Source: Agromyces sp. ISL-38
Lineage (GTDB): Bacteria > Actinomycetota > Actinomycetes > Actinomycetales > Microbacteriaceae
Assembly: GCF_018613935.1 (NCBI RefSeq)
Contig: NZ_JAGGPF010000013.1
Location: 62,001-126,000, forward strand
Reading direction: 5' to 3'
DNA: 64,000 nucleotides
Under the pieces are notes generated by a model. The model was not told the origin of the DNA and ran no database searches. It saw only the letters and a program-made list of their open reading frames with translations. Every line of letters starts with the position of its first letter. Position 1 is the stretch's first letter. The position numbers and the translations under genes are program-made. This document shows positions 1-7,373 of this stretch, in pieces.

Positions 1-152
1 TCGGGGAAGAGCACACCGCAGTCGACGATGAGGATCTTGCCGTCGATCTCGTAGCTCGTCATGTTCCGGCCGATCTCGCCGAGGCCGCCGATGGGGATGA
101 TGCGGAGCGTGCCGGATTCGATCGGGGCAGGTTCGATGACGACGTCGGGCAT
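1..152 (-). CDS. rnj: Ribonuclease J, N-terminal fragment (gene runs off the window)
   Basis: Only the first 50 codons are present. The peptide starts MPDVVIEPAPIESGTLRIIP and continues with GGLGEIGRN and a DCG motif, which is the N-terminal start of the metallo-beta-lactamase fold of RNase J. RNase J is a 5'-3' exo- and endoribonuclease acting on mRNA and rRNA in the cytoplasm. The ATG at 152 has a strong AGGAGG ribosome site 6 nt upstream. It lies 65 nt downstream of dapA on the same strand, the conserved actinobacterial dapA-rnj order. The catalytic HxHxDH motif lies outside the window, so the call rests on the N-terminus and context. Confidence 0.85.
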   Translation of the reverse strand, partial: MPDVVIEPAPIESGTLRIIPIGGLGEIGRNMTSYEIDGKILIVDCGVLFP

Positions 153-217
153 AAGCCCTCCTTACGTTGCGGTGTTCAGTTCAGTGCGGCCGTGCCGGCG
201 GATGCCTCGGCTCGCGA

Positions 218-1192
218 TCAGCGTGTGGTGCCCGCGACCTTCGGCAACGCGCCGCCGGCGGCGGCGTTGCGGTCGGGGCGGAAGTTGTGGAAGTCGACGC
301 CGGGGATGTCGCGGACGAGATCGATCTCGTCTTCGATCTGCGCGGCCTCCCACTCTTCGGGGCCGACGAGCGGAAGGCGCACGCGAGGACTGCCGATGCG
401 GCCGAGTCCGTGCAGGATGTACTTGGTCGCGACCGTGCCCGGAACATGGGTCATCACGGCGCGCACGAGGGGCTCGAGCTTGCGGTGCGCTGCGGTCGCG
501 GCGGCCAGGTCGCCGCGGTTCACGGCGTCGACGATCGTGCGGTACGGCCTCGCCGCGATGTTGGCGGTGACGCCGATGAGCCCGGTGGCGCCGATCGCGA
601 GCTCGGGCAGCACGTTCGCGTCGTCGCCGCAGAAGTACAGGAGATCGGTCTGGTTCAGCACCCGACTGACCTCGGAGAAGTCGCCCTTCGCGTCTTTCAC
701 GGCCAGGATGTTCGGATGCTTCGAGGCGCGCAGGATCGTCTCGTACTTGATCGGCACGCCGGTGCGCCCGGGAATGTCGTAGAGGATGACCGGCAGGTCG
801 GTGGCGTCGGCGACCATGCGGAAGTGCGTGAGGATGCCGGCCTGCGTGGGCTTGTTGTAATAGGGCGTGACGATCATGATGCCGTCGGCACCGGCCTGCT
901 CGCTGTGCTTGTAGAGCTCGATCGCGTGGGCGGTCTCGTTCGAGCCTCCGCCCGTGATGATCTTCGCGCGGCCGCCGGCGACCTCTTTGCCGACCTCGAC
1001 CAGCCGGATCTTCTCGGGGTCGGTGAGCGTGGAGGTCTCCCCGGTGGTGCCCGTGACGACGATGCCGTCGGCGCCGTCGTTGATCACGTCGTCGATGTGC
1101 TTCTCGACCCCGGGCCAATCGACCTCGCCGTCAGCCGTGAACGGCGTGACGAGCGCGACGAGCACTTGTCCGAAGGGGTTTTCTGAAGTCAC
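218..1192 (-). CDS. dapA: 4-hydroxy-tetrahydrodipicolinate synthase
   Basis: The enzyme condenses pyruvate and aspartate semialdehyde in the diaminopimelate/lysine pathway. The protein has 324 aa, slightly longer than the usual 290-310. The GTTGET motif is at residues 48-53. Y138 in ILYDIPGRTG is the proton-relay tyrosine and K166 in AVKDAKG is the Schiff-base lysine. The start chosen is GTG at 1192, because the family begins directly before the LVALVTPF strand; the open frame continues upstream but loses coding character. It is the fourth step of the minus-strand dapB-thyA-folA-dapA-rnj series. folA ends 45 nt upstream. Confidence 0.95.
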   Translation of the reverse strand: MTSENPFGQVLVALVTPFTADGEVDWPGVEKHIDDVINDGADGIVVTGTTGETSTLTDPEKIRLVEVGKEVAGGRAKIITGGGSNETAHAIELYKHSEQAGADGIMIVTPYYNKPTQAGILTHFRMVADATDLPVILYDIPGRTGVPIKYETILRASKHPNILAVKDAKGDFSEVSRVLNQTDLLYFCGDDANVLPELAIGATGLIGVTANIAARPYRTIVDAVNRGDLAAATAAHRKLEPLVRAVMTHVPGTVATKYILHGLGRIGSPRVRLPLVGPEEWEAAQIEDEIDLVRDIPGVDFHNFRPDRNAAAGGALPKVAGTTR

Positions 1193-1236
1193 GCACTCAA
1201 GCGTATCGGTTCGGGCGGACCCGACGAGGCACGCCG

Positions 1237-1749
1237 TCAGCGGCGCTCGTACGTGAGGAAGCGGTACTCGAGGCCTGACGCCGAGACATGCGCGCCATCG
1301 ACGGGGTCGGCGGCGGTGAGGCGCCACGAGGCGTCGACCTGGGGCGCGACCGTGTCGCCGGCGACCACGGCGTCGAGGCTGGTGACCTCGAGCCGGTCGG
1401 CGACGCCGATCGTCTGCCGATAGAGCTCAGCGCCGCCGATGATCCACACGAACTCGTCGTCGGCGCGGCCCTGCGCGGCGAGCTCGAGTGCCGCCGCTAC
1501 GGATGCCGCGACCTCGGCTCCCTCGAACACCGCGTCGGCCTGCCGCGTGACCACGAGATTGCGACGGCCCGGAAGCGGGCGGAATCGCGGCGGCAGTGAC
1601 TCCCACGTCTTGCGTCCCATCACCACTGGCGCGCCGATGGTCACGTCGCGGAAGTGGGCGAGGTCTTCAGGCAGATGCCAGGGCATGACGCCGCCCACGC
1701 CGATCACGCCGTCGTCGGCCTCGGCCCAGATGAGCCCGATGCGGGCCAC
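1237..1749 (-). CDS. folA: Dihydrofolate reductase
   Basis: This is a 170-aa DHFR that reduces dihydrofolate to tetrahydrofolate with NADPH. GVIGVGGVMPWHLPEDL near residue 15 holds the substrate-binding loop and the Met20-like segment. VVMGRKTWESLP is the cofactor loop and IIGGAELY is the C-terminal NADPH segment. The GTG start at 1749 lies 3 nt after the thyA stop codon, so the two are probably translationally coupled. The coupling fits the metabolism, since ThyA makes the dihydrofolate that FolA recycles. Length and all motifs are normal for the family. Confidence 0.95.
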   Translation of the reverse strand: MARIGLIWAEADDGVIGVGGVMPWHLPEDLAHFRDVTIGAPVVMGRKTWESLPPRFRPLPGRRNLVVTRQADAVFEGAEVAASVAAALELAAQGRADDEFVWIIGGAELYRQTIGVADRLEVTSLDAVVAGDTVAPQVDASWRLTAADPVDGAHVSASGLEYRFLTYERR

Positions 1750-1752
1750 GGC

Positions 1753-2562
1753 TCAGACCGCCACGGCGGCGCGGATCGCCGGGTGGTGCTGGTATCCCTC
1801 GACGACGAAGTCCTCGTACTCGTAGTCGAAGATCGAGGCGGGCGTGCGCGCGAACCGCAGCGTGGGCGAGGGGAACGGTGTGCGAGTGAGCTGCTCGGTC
1901 ACCTGCTCGACGTGGTTGTCGTAGATGTGGCAGTCGCCGCCCGTCCACACGAAGTCGCCGACCTCGAGGCCGGTCTGCGCCGCAATCATGTGGGTGAGCA
2001 GCGCGTAGGACGCGATGTTGAACGGCACGCCGAGGAAGAGATCTGCACTGCGCTGGTAGAGCTGGCACGAGAGCCTGCCGTCGGCCACGTAGAACTGGAA
2101 CAGCGCGTGGCACGGCGCGAGCGCCATGTCGGGGATGTCGGCGGGGTTCCAGGCCGACACGATGAGGCGGCGCGAGTCGGGGTTCGCGCGGATCTGGTCG
2201 ATGACCTGCGAGATCTGGTCGATGCTCTCGCCCGATGGCGTCGGCCACGAGCGCCACTGCACGCCGTAGACGGGACCGAGCTCGCCCGCGGCATCCGCCC
2301 ATTCGTCCCAGATGGTGACGCCGTGATCGCGGAGCCACCCGACGTTCGACTCCCCGCGCAGGAACCAGAGCAGTTCGTAGGCGATCGACTTGAAGTGCAC
2401 CCGCTTCGTGGTGACGAGCGGGAACCCCTGCGAGAGGTCGAAGCGGAGCTGGCGCCCGAACACGCTGCTGGTGCCGGTGCCCGTGCGATCGGTCTTGTGC
2501 GTGCCGTGCTCGAGCACGTCGCGCAGCAGGTCTTCGTATGGGGTGGAAGTCGTCTCGGCCAT
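1753..2562 (-). CDS. thyA: Thymidylate synthase (ThyA type)
   Basis: This 269-aa enzyme methylates dUMP to dTMP using methylene-tetrahydrofolate. The N-terminus [20 protein letters not shown] is typical. The catalytic cysteine is C151 in [14 protein letters not shown], and [10 protein letters not shown] precedes it. The open frame extends 27 codons further upstream, but ATG 2562 matches the normal start of the family. The presence of classical ThyA means a ThyX-type enzyme is not required. It is transcribed divergently from the thioredoxin-like gene at 2693 and is followed by folA after 3 nt. Confidence 0.95.
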   Translation of the reverse strand: MAETTSTPYEDLLRDVLEHGTHKTDRTGTGTSSVFGRQLRFDLSQGFPLVTTKRVHFKSIAYELLWFLRGESNVGWLRDHGVTIWDEWADAAGELGPVYGVQWRSWPTPSGESIDQISQVIDQIRANPDSRRLIVSAWNPADIPDMALAPCHALFQFYVADGRLSCQLYQRSADLFLGVPFNIASYALLTHMIAAQTGLEVGDFVWTGGDCHIYDNHVEQVTEQLTRTPFPSPTLRFARTPASIFDYEYEDFVVEGYQHHPAIRAAVAV

Positions 2563-2680
2563 CGCCTCGATGCTAACCCCGGCAGGCGACAGCGGGCGGA
2601 TGCCACGGGCGTGCCGCGTCGCCCCGCTCGCCGCGCGCGTCATCCTCCGTCACACGCCCCCGGGCAGCCACGGCCCGACG

Positions 2681-2686
2681 TAGCAT
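2681..2686 (+). promoter_or_regulatory. -10 box TAGCAT of a leaderless promoter
   Basis: TAGCAT ends 6 nt before the ATG at 2693. That puts the expected transcription start on the A of the start codon. No Shine-Dalgarno sequence is present. The spacing is the same as in a dozen other genes of this window. Confidence 0.6.
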
Positions 2687-2692
2687 CGCGAC

Positions 2693-3178
2693 ATGGACTG
2701 GCTTGCCGCGCTCATCGCGGGCCTCGCCCTGCCCGCCGCCGCCACGGCGCTGGGATTCGCCTGGAAGGCGCGCACGGGCCGGTTGCACGCCGCGCGAGCT
2801 GCCGGTGCCGGTGCCGCGGGTGCCGCCGGTGCCGCGGGTGCAGGCGACGAGACCGTCGAGGCGCTCGAACTGGGCCGCGCAGCCCTCGGCCCCGTGGCCA
2901 CGCTCGTGCAGTTCTCGACCAAGTACTGCAGCCGCTGCCCGGCGACCGCGCGTCAGCTCACCGGGGTCGCCGCCGAGTACGACGGGGTGCGCCACGTCGA
3001 GGTCGACCTCACCCATCGCGGCGACCTCGCCGAGCGGTTCCGGGTGCTGCAGACGCCGACCACCCTCATCCTCGACGCCCACGGCGTCCCCACTGCACGA
3101 GTCGGCGGCGTACCCCGCCTCGGCGCGGTACGCGACCACCTCGACGCACTCACCGGGAGAACCAGTGTCACATCCTGA
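2693..3178 (+). CDS. Membrane-anchored thioredoxin-like protein
   Basis: The protein has 161 aa. Residues 4-24 form a hydrophobic N-terminal segment that could anchor it in the membrane. A low-complexity Ala/Gly stretch follows at about residues 36-51. The thioredoxin fold starts near residue 56, with the redox motif C79-S-R-C82 and the PTT cis-proline segment near residue 121. The role is probably a thiol-disulfide or resistance-type redox protein; the substrate is unknown. It overlaps the following DUF4395 gene by 14 nt, so the two are coupled. The Ala/Gly stretch is encoded by short tandem GGTGCCG-type repeats and may vary in length. Confidence 0.85.
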   Translation: MDWLAALIAGLALPAAATALGFAWKARTGRLHAARAAGAGAAGAAGAAGAGDETVEALELGRAALGPVATLVQFSTKYCSRCPATARQLTGVAAEYDGVRHVEVDLTHRGDLAERFRVLQTPTTLILDAHGVPTARVGGVPRLGAVRDHLDALTGRTSVTS

Positions 3179-3623
3179 ACCCGCCGGAATCGACCCGCGC
3201 GGCCCGCGCTTCACCGCCTCCGTCACGGCGACGCTCCTGCTCATCACGGCCGTGCTGGGCTTCGGCGGCGCGACCCTCGCAGCGTGGATCCTGCTCGCGG
3301 TGATCACGCTCGTGTTCGCGTGGAGCGCCATCGCCGGCGTCCGCCGCAACCCGTTCTCGATCGTGTTCGCGCGATTCGTGCGCCCGCGCCTCCGCCCGCC
3401 AGCCGAACTCGAGGACCCCCGCCCGCCGACGTTCGCGCAGGGCGTGGGATTCGTGGTGACGGTCGCGGGCGTCGTGCTGGGCCTCTTCGGCGCGGCCTAC
3501 GCCGTGCCGATCGCCGCCTCCCTCGCGTTCGTCGCCGCCTTCCTCAACGCCGCGTTCGGATACTGCCTCGGATGCCAGATCTACCTGCTGCTCGTGCGCG
3601 CCCGCGTCATCCCCCGCACCTGA
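3165..3623 (+). CDS. DUF4395 integral membrane protein
   Basis: The protein has 152 aa. The GTG start at 3165 is preceded by GGGAGA and lies inside the end of the thioredoxin-like gene. There are about four hydrophobic segments: TATLLLITAVLGFGG, AAWILLAVITLVFAW, GFVVTVAGVVLGLFG and AASLAFVAAFLNAAFG. A conserved FGYCLGCQIY motif provides two cysteines at the membrane edge. DUF4395 proteins often accompany thioredoxin or rhodanese genes. A joint redox or sulfur-handling role with the upstream CSRC protein is inference. No biochemical function is known to me. Confidence 0.85.
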   Translation: MSHPEPAGIDPRGPRFTASVTATLLLITAVLGFGGATLAAWILLAVITLVFAWSAIAGVRRNPFSIVFARFVRPRLRPPAELEDPRPPTFAQGVGFVVTVAGVVLGLFGAAYAVPIAASLAFVAAFLNAAFGYCLGCQIYLLLVRARVIPRT

Positions 3624-3644
3624 CATCCGCGGCATCCGCCCCGC

Positions 3645-3650
3645 TAGGCT
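3645..3650 (+). promoter_or_regulatory. -10 box TAGGCT upstream of the OsmC gene
   Basis: TAGGCT lies 29 nt before the ATG at 3680. In contrast to the leaderless genes, the leader here contains a clear GAGGAGGAGG ribosome site. The -35 region is not recognisable. Confidence 0.4.
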
Positions 3651-3679
3651 GGAGCCCCGGCTCGAGGAGGAGGACCCAT

Positions 3680-4105
3680 ATGGCTGTCACGAGTGAATCG
3701 ACCACCGTCTGGACGGGAACGCTGAACGAGGGCTCGGGCACCGTCTCCCTCGACTCGTCGAAGACGGGTGAGTTCGCCGTCAACTGGAAGGCGAGATCCG
3801 AGGGGGTCTCGAACACGACCAACCCCGAGGAGCTCCTCGGCGCCGCACATTCCGCGTGCTTCTCGATGCAGCTCTCCGGCGCACTCACCCGCGCCGGACA
3901 TCCGCCCGAGAGCATCCAGGTGACGGCGGCCGTGACCTTCGAGGCCGGCCGTGGCGTGCTCGGCAGCCACTTGCTCGTGAGCGCCCGCGTGCCCGGCCTC
4001 ACCGAGGAGGAGTTCGAGGCCTTCGCCGAGGACGCGAAGCAGAACTGCCCCATCTCGCAAGCACTCACGGGCATCCCGATCACGATCGAAGCCGAACTCG
4101 CCTAG
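3680..4105 (+). CDS. osmC: OsmC family peroxiredoxin-like protein
   Basis: This is a 141-aa OsmC/Ohr-fold protein, which detoxifies organic hydroperoxides with a reactive cysteine pair. C60 in GAAHSACFSMQL and C123 in QNCPISQAL are the two catalytic cysteines at the expected spacing. The TNPEELLGAAHSACF block is typical of OsmC rather than Ohr. The ATG has a GAGGAGGAGG ribosome site about 7 nt upstream. Only 3 nt separate the stop from the next gene, so the two are cotranscribed. The upstream thioredoxin-like gene could supply reducing power; that is inference. Confidence 0.9.
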   Translation: MAVTSESTTVWTGTLNEGSGTVSLDSSKTGEFAVNWKARSEGVSNTTNPEELLGAAHSACFSMQLSGALTRAGHPPESIQVTAAVTFEAGRGVLGSHLLVSARVPGLTEEEFEAFAEDAKQNCPISQALTGIPITIEAELA

Positions 4106-4108
4106 TCG

Positions 4109-5014
4109 ATGCGGGTGCTCGTCGCCGGCGCGTCCGGTTTTCTCGGAACCGCGCTCGTCGAGCGGCTGAGCGCCGATGGGCACGACGTCGTGCGCCTCGT
4201 ACGACGCCGGGCCCACGGCACGGATGAAACGGCCTGGTCGCCGGCCGCGGGCATCATCGACTTCACCGTCATGGACCGTGTCGACGCGGTCGTGAATCTC
4301 TCGGGAGCCTCACTCGCCCGATTGCCGTGGACGAAGGCGTATCGCGGCGAGCTCCTCGAGTCCCGCATCACTGCCACGCGCACGCTCACCGACGCGATGC
4401 GCAAGGCGCGCCGTCCACCCGCCGTGTTCCTCAGCGCCTCGGCGGCAGGCTACTACGGCGACCGTCCAGGCGAACTGCTCAGGGAGTACTCGGGTGCAGG
4501 CACCGGATTCCTCGCCGACCTCGTCGTCAGGTGGGAGGCGGCGGCCGCACTGGCTCCCGAGCAGACCCGCACGGTGATGTTCCGCAGCGGCATCGTGGTC
4601 GGCCACGGCGGCGCGATGCAGCCCATCGGCACGCTCACGAGACTCGGGGTGTCGGGCCGGCTCGGCACGGGAGGCCAGCACTGGCCTTGGATCGCGCTCG
4701 ACGACGAGATCGGCGCACTCATGCACCTGCTCGAGTCGCAGCTCGCCGGACCGGTGAACCTCGCCGGCCCCACGCCCGCCACCGCCGACCGGGTGATGAC
4801 GGCAATGGCCGAGCGGATGCACCGCCCCTACTCGCTCGTCGTGCCCGAGCGCATGCTCGAGCTCGCACTCGGCCTCGCGGCCGACGAGCTGCTATTGGCA
4901 AGTCAGAAGATGAGCCCGCAACGCCTCATCGACGACGGCTACCGCTTCCGGCACGCGACCGTCGAGTCGGCGGTCGACGCAATGCTCAGCGCTCCGCGCG
5001 CTCGAGCTCGATAG
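4109..5014 (+). CDS. TIGR01777 family NAD(P)-binding epimerase-like protein
   Basis: This 301-aa extended short-chain dehydrogenase begins with the nucleotide-binding motif GASGFLG at residues 7-13. It carries the family hallmarks VVNLSGASL and [11 protein letters not shown] and the C-terminal [14 protein letters not shown] block of TIGR01777 proteins (human SDR39U1 relatives). The catalytic substrate is unknown. It starts 3 nt after the OsmC stop. Its 3' end overlaps the convergent TPR-like gene by 29 nt. The family is widespread and often lies near cell-division or stress genes, but no pathway can be assigned here. Confidence 0.88.
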   Translation: MRVLVAGASGFLGTALVERLSADGHDVVRLVRRRAHGTDETAWSPAAGIIDFTVMDRVDAVVNLSGASLARLPWTKAYRGELLESRITATRTLTDAMRKARRPPAVFLSASAAGYYGDRPGELLREYSGAGTGFLADLVVRWEAAAALAPEQTRTVMFRSGIVVGHGGAMQPIGTLTRLGVSGRLGTGGQHWPWIALDDEIGALMHLLESQLAGPVNLAGPTPATADRVMTAMAERMHRPYSLVVPERMLELALGLAADELLLASQKMSPQRLIDDGYRFRHATVESAVDAMLSAPRARAR

Positions 5015-5426
5015 CACGCCGCACGGCCTGACGCGCACGGCGGCGATCGCCGGCAGCGTCGTACGCGAGTCCGAGACGGAGCCAGGCGTGCCAGGAGGCG
5101 GGCTCGAGGTCGACGGCCTCGCGGAATCGCGGGAACGCGGCATCCGCCGACGCCCGGTCGGGTCGCCCACTCGGCAGGGCCGCGATGCCGAGGTCGAGGC
5201 CGCCCTCGGCCTCGAGCCGCCGCACGAGCGCCTGGGAACGGATGCCGAACGCGAGCTCGCGCCACAACGCCCAGGCGCCGATGAAGGGCAGCACCGCGAG
5301 CGCAATGCCGATGGCGACCGCGACGGGCTCACCGGTGCCGATGAACTGCACCGCCCGCCAGCCGACGAGGGCGACGTAGAGGGCCAGCAGCACGGCCATG
5401 ATGACCGCGCCGGCCTTCGCGGTCAT
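4986..5426 (-). CDS. Small membrane protein with a C-terminal TPR-like segment
   Basis: The protein has 146 aa. Two hydrophobic segments lie at residues 5-26 and 34-56 ([17 protein letters not shown] and [19 protein letters not shown]). The C-terminal half holds a helix pair with [28 protein letters not shown], which resembles one TPR unit. Function is unknown. Its ATG overlaps the dapB stop codon in an ATGA arrangement, so it is translated as the second gene of the dapB operon. A TPR membrane protein following dapB is common in Microbacteriaceae, as far as I know. Confidence 0.8.
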   Translation of the reverse strand: MTAKAGAVIMAVLLALYVALVGWRAVQFIGTGEPVAVAIGIALAVLPFIGAWALWRELAFGIRSQALVRRLEAEGGLDLGIAALPSGRPDRASADAAFPRFREAVDLEPASWHAWLRLGLAYDAAGDRRRARQAVRRAIELERAER

Positions 5427-6175
5427 CGAGGGGCGCCGGGCAAGCCGAGGTCGAGCAGCGCGTCGAGGCCGACGGTGACCCCGATCGCCTCGGGGGCGCG
5501 TCGCAGCGCGAGCAGGATGCCGGCTTCGTACGAACTCGGCGACAGCGTGGAATGCGTGATCGTGAGGGTCTCGCCGTGGCCGCCGAGCACGACCCGCTGT
5601 TCTGCGAGCAGTCCCGACATCCGGAGGCTGTGCACCGGCACCCCTGAGACGAGCTGGCCCCGAGCACGCTGGTCGGCGTGCGGTGCCGCGACGGGTCCGT
5701 TGAGCCGGCGAGCCTCGCCGATGAGCTCGGCGGTGCGCACCGCGGTGCCCGACGGCGAGTCGACCTTGCCCGCGTGGTGCGCCTCGACGATCTCGATCGA
5801 GTCGAAGAACTGCGCGGCGAGGGCGGCGAAGGCGGTGCCGAGCACGCTGCCGATCGAGAAGTTCGGCACGAACAGCACAGCGCCGGCCTCGGCATGGCCG
5901 CGCATCAACGCCGTGATCTCGGCGATGCGGTCATTCGACCAGCCGGAGGTGCCGACGACGATCGGAATGCCGGCGCCCGTCGCGAACTCCACGATCTCAG
6001 CACTCGCACCGGGGTGCGTGACGTCGAGGGCGACATCGGCGCCGAGCATCTCGTCGAGGCTTGACCGCGAGTTGAGGGCGGCGTGCAACTCGAGATCGTC
6101 GGCCTCCTCGATGAGCCGGATCGCCAAACGTCCCATGTTGCCCGTGGCACCCGCCACGGCGACCCGTATCGTCAC
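5423..6175 (-). CDS. dapB: 4-hydroxy-tetrahydrodipicolinate reductase
   Basis: This enzyme follows DapA in the lysine/diaminopimelate pathway. The protein is 250 aa. GATGNMG near residue 11 is the NAD(P)H-binding motif. The E-A-H-H-A-G-K-V-D-S-P-S-G-T-A block is the catalytic signature, with the paired histidines and lysine. I place the start at GTG 6175: TAGGGT lies 7 nt before it, which fits a leaderless transcript and gives the usual MTIRVAVAGATG start. A GTG at 6184 is the alternative. The gene lies in the conserved actinobacterial line between the M16 protease and thyA. Confidence 0.93.
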   Translation of the reverse strand: MTIRVAVAGATGNMGRLAIRLIEEADDLELHAALNSRSSLDEMLGADVALDVTHPGASAEIVEFATGAGIPIVVGTSGWSNDRIAEITALMRGHAEAGAVLFVPNFSIGSVLGTAFAALAAQFFDSIEIVEAHHAGKVDSPSGTAVRTAELIGEARRLNGPVAAPHADQRARGQLVSGVPVHSLRMSGLLAEQRVVLGGHGETLTITHSTLSPSSYEAGILLALRRAPEAIGVTVGLDALLDLGLPGAPR

Positions 6176-6182
6176 GTGGTTC

Positions 6183-6188
6183 ACCCTA
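6183..6188 (-). promoter_or_regulatory. -10 box TAGGGT of dapB
   Basis: On the minus strand TAGGGT lies 7 nt before GTG 6175. This supports that start and a leaderless mRNA. It overlaps the alternative upstream GTG at 6184, which would then lie before the transcript start. Confidence 0.5.
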
Positions 6189-6213
6189 GCAATGCGGGGT
6201 TCCCACGGCCGAA

Positions 6214-6219
6214 TAGGCT
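6214..6219 (+). promoter_or_regulatory. -10 box TAGGCT of a leaderless promoter
   Basis: TAGGCT ends 6 nt before the ATG of the GNAT gene at 6226 and no ribosome site is visible. It is back to back with the dapB promoter, about 30 nt apart. Confidence 0.6.
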
Positions 6220-6225
6220 GATCTC

Positions 6226-6714
6226 ATGCTGCGATTCCGCGAGGCCGACGTGACCGATGCCGACGCGCACGGGCTGCTCGAGGCGTACTTCGCCGAGCGC
6301 GCGGCGGGGTTCCCGCCCGAGCAGGGCGAGTACCGGCCGACGTGGCCGGACGCCGCGCAGTTCACCCCGCCCGCGGGCGTGTTCCTCGTCGCGATCGACG
6401 TCGATGGCGCTGGCGAGGCCGTCGGCTGCGGCGGCGTCCGGCGCATCCAGCGGTCGCCGGCCGATGAGGTGCGCTTCGAGGTGAAGCACGTCTGGCTCGC
6501 ACCGGCCGGGCGCGGTCGCGGCGAGGGCCGACGCCTGCTCGACGAGCTCGAGCGGCGGGCCGCCGAGCTCGGTGCCGAGGAGATCGTGCTCGACACCAAC
6601 GCGAGCCTCGAAGCGGCGGGCGGCCTCTACCGCTCGAGCGGCTACACCGAGATCGAACCGTACAACGCGAACCCGAACGCGACGCACTGGTTCGGCAAAC
6701 GGCTCCCCCGCTGA
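6226..6714 (+). CDS. GNAT family N-acetyltransferase
   Basis: The protein has 162 aa. The acetyl-CoA pyrophosphate-binding motif is LAPAGRGRGEGRRLLDELE (motif A, about residues 89-107), followed by EEIVLDTN and the FGKRL C-terminus. The acceptor substrate cannot be read from the sequence. It stands alone, divergent from dapB and convergent with the histidine phosphatase, with only 21 nt between the two stops and no clear terminator. Confidence 0.88.
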   Translation: MLRFREADVTDADAHGLLEAYFAERAAGFPPEQGEYRPTWPDAAQFTPPAGVFLVAIDVDGAGEAVGCGGVRRIQRSPADEVRFEVKHVWLAPAGRGRGEGRRLLDELERRAAELGAEEIVLDTNASLEAAGGLYRSSGYTEIEPYNANPNATHWFGKRLPR

Positions 6715-6735
6715 TCCGCCGAGGGCGTCCGTTGC

Positions 6736-7338
6736 TCAGAGCGAATACGGCTCGGGCAATCCGGTGCGCAGCTCGGGTGGCAGGTGCGCGAGGTCGTTGT
6801 GAGTGACGAGGCTCCACGGCCGGCCCGACTTCTGCGTGAGCACCGTGAGACCACAATTGGCCTGGTTGATCGAGACCCAGCGCCACGCGGGCGCACCGAG
6901 CACCTCGCGCACGAACCACGCGATCACGAAGTTGTGGGTGATGAGCAGGTCGTGCCGATCCTCGCGGTGCGACCGGAGGAACTCGACGACGGCGTCGGCC
7001 ATCTGGGCGCTGCCGGCCTCGATCTCGGCCTCGGTCACCGAACCGAAGAACGGGTCGTAGACCTTCGGGGTCTCGGGAGCCGGCCCCGATGGAACGCAAT
7101 CGAAGAGCAGTGCCGAGGGCTCAGGGTTCAGTGCCGGCATCTTCGCCGCGATGATCTTCGCCGTCTCGGTGGCCCGCTGCAGCGGAGAGTGCCACGCATT
7201 GTCGAACGGGATGCCGCCGAGGCGCTCCCCGAGGAGCTCCGCCTGGCGCCGGCCGCGCGGGGAGAGGGGTCCGTCGGGCATGCCGTGCTCAGCGTCGAGC
7301 TGCTCGCCGTGGCGGACCAGGTAGAGATGGTGGGGCAC
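6736..7338 (-). CDS. Histidine phosphatase family protein
   Basis: This 200-aa protein is of the phosphoglycerate-mutase-like superfamily. R9-H10-G11 in LYLVRHGEQ carries the phosphorylated histidine, R55 lies in SPLQR, and H135 in LLITHNF is the second catalytic histidine. It is probably a phosphatase of unknown substrate rather than a mutase, since it lacks the mutase insertions. The start is GTG 7338; the much longer open frame upstream overlaps the M16 gene and has no homology-like features. It lies 35 nt after the M16 stop and is probably cotranscribed with it. Confidence 0.85.
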   Translation of the reverse strand: MPHHLYLVRHGEQLDAEHGMPDGPLSPRGRRQAELLGERLGGIPFDNAWHSPLQRATETAKIIAAKMPALNPEPSALLFDCVPSGPAPETPKVYDPFFGSVTEAEIEAGSAQMADAVVEFLRSHREDRHDLLITHNFVIAWFVREVLGAPAWRWVSINQANCGLTVLTQKSGRPWSLVTHNDLAHLPPELRTGLPEPYSL

Positions 7339-7373
7339 TGGTTTCGGTTCCTGTACTGCTCGTGGGGTCGTGG

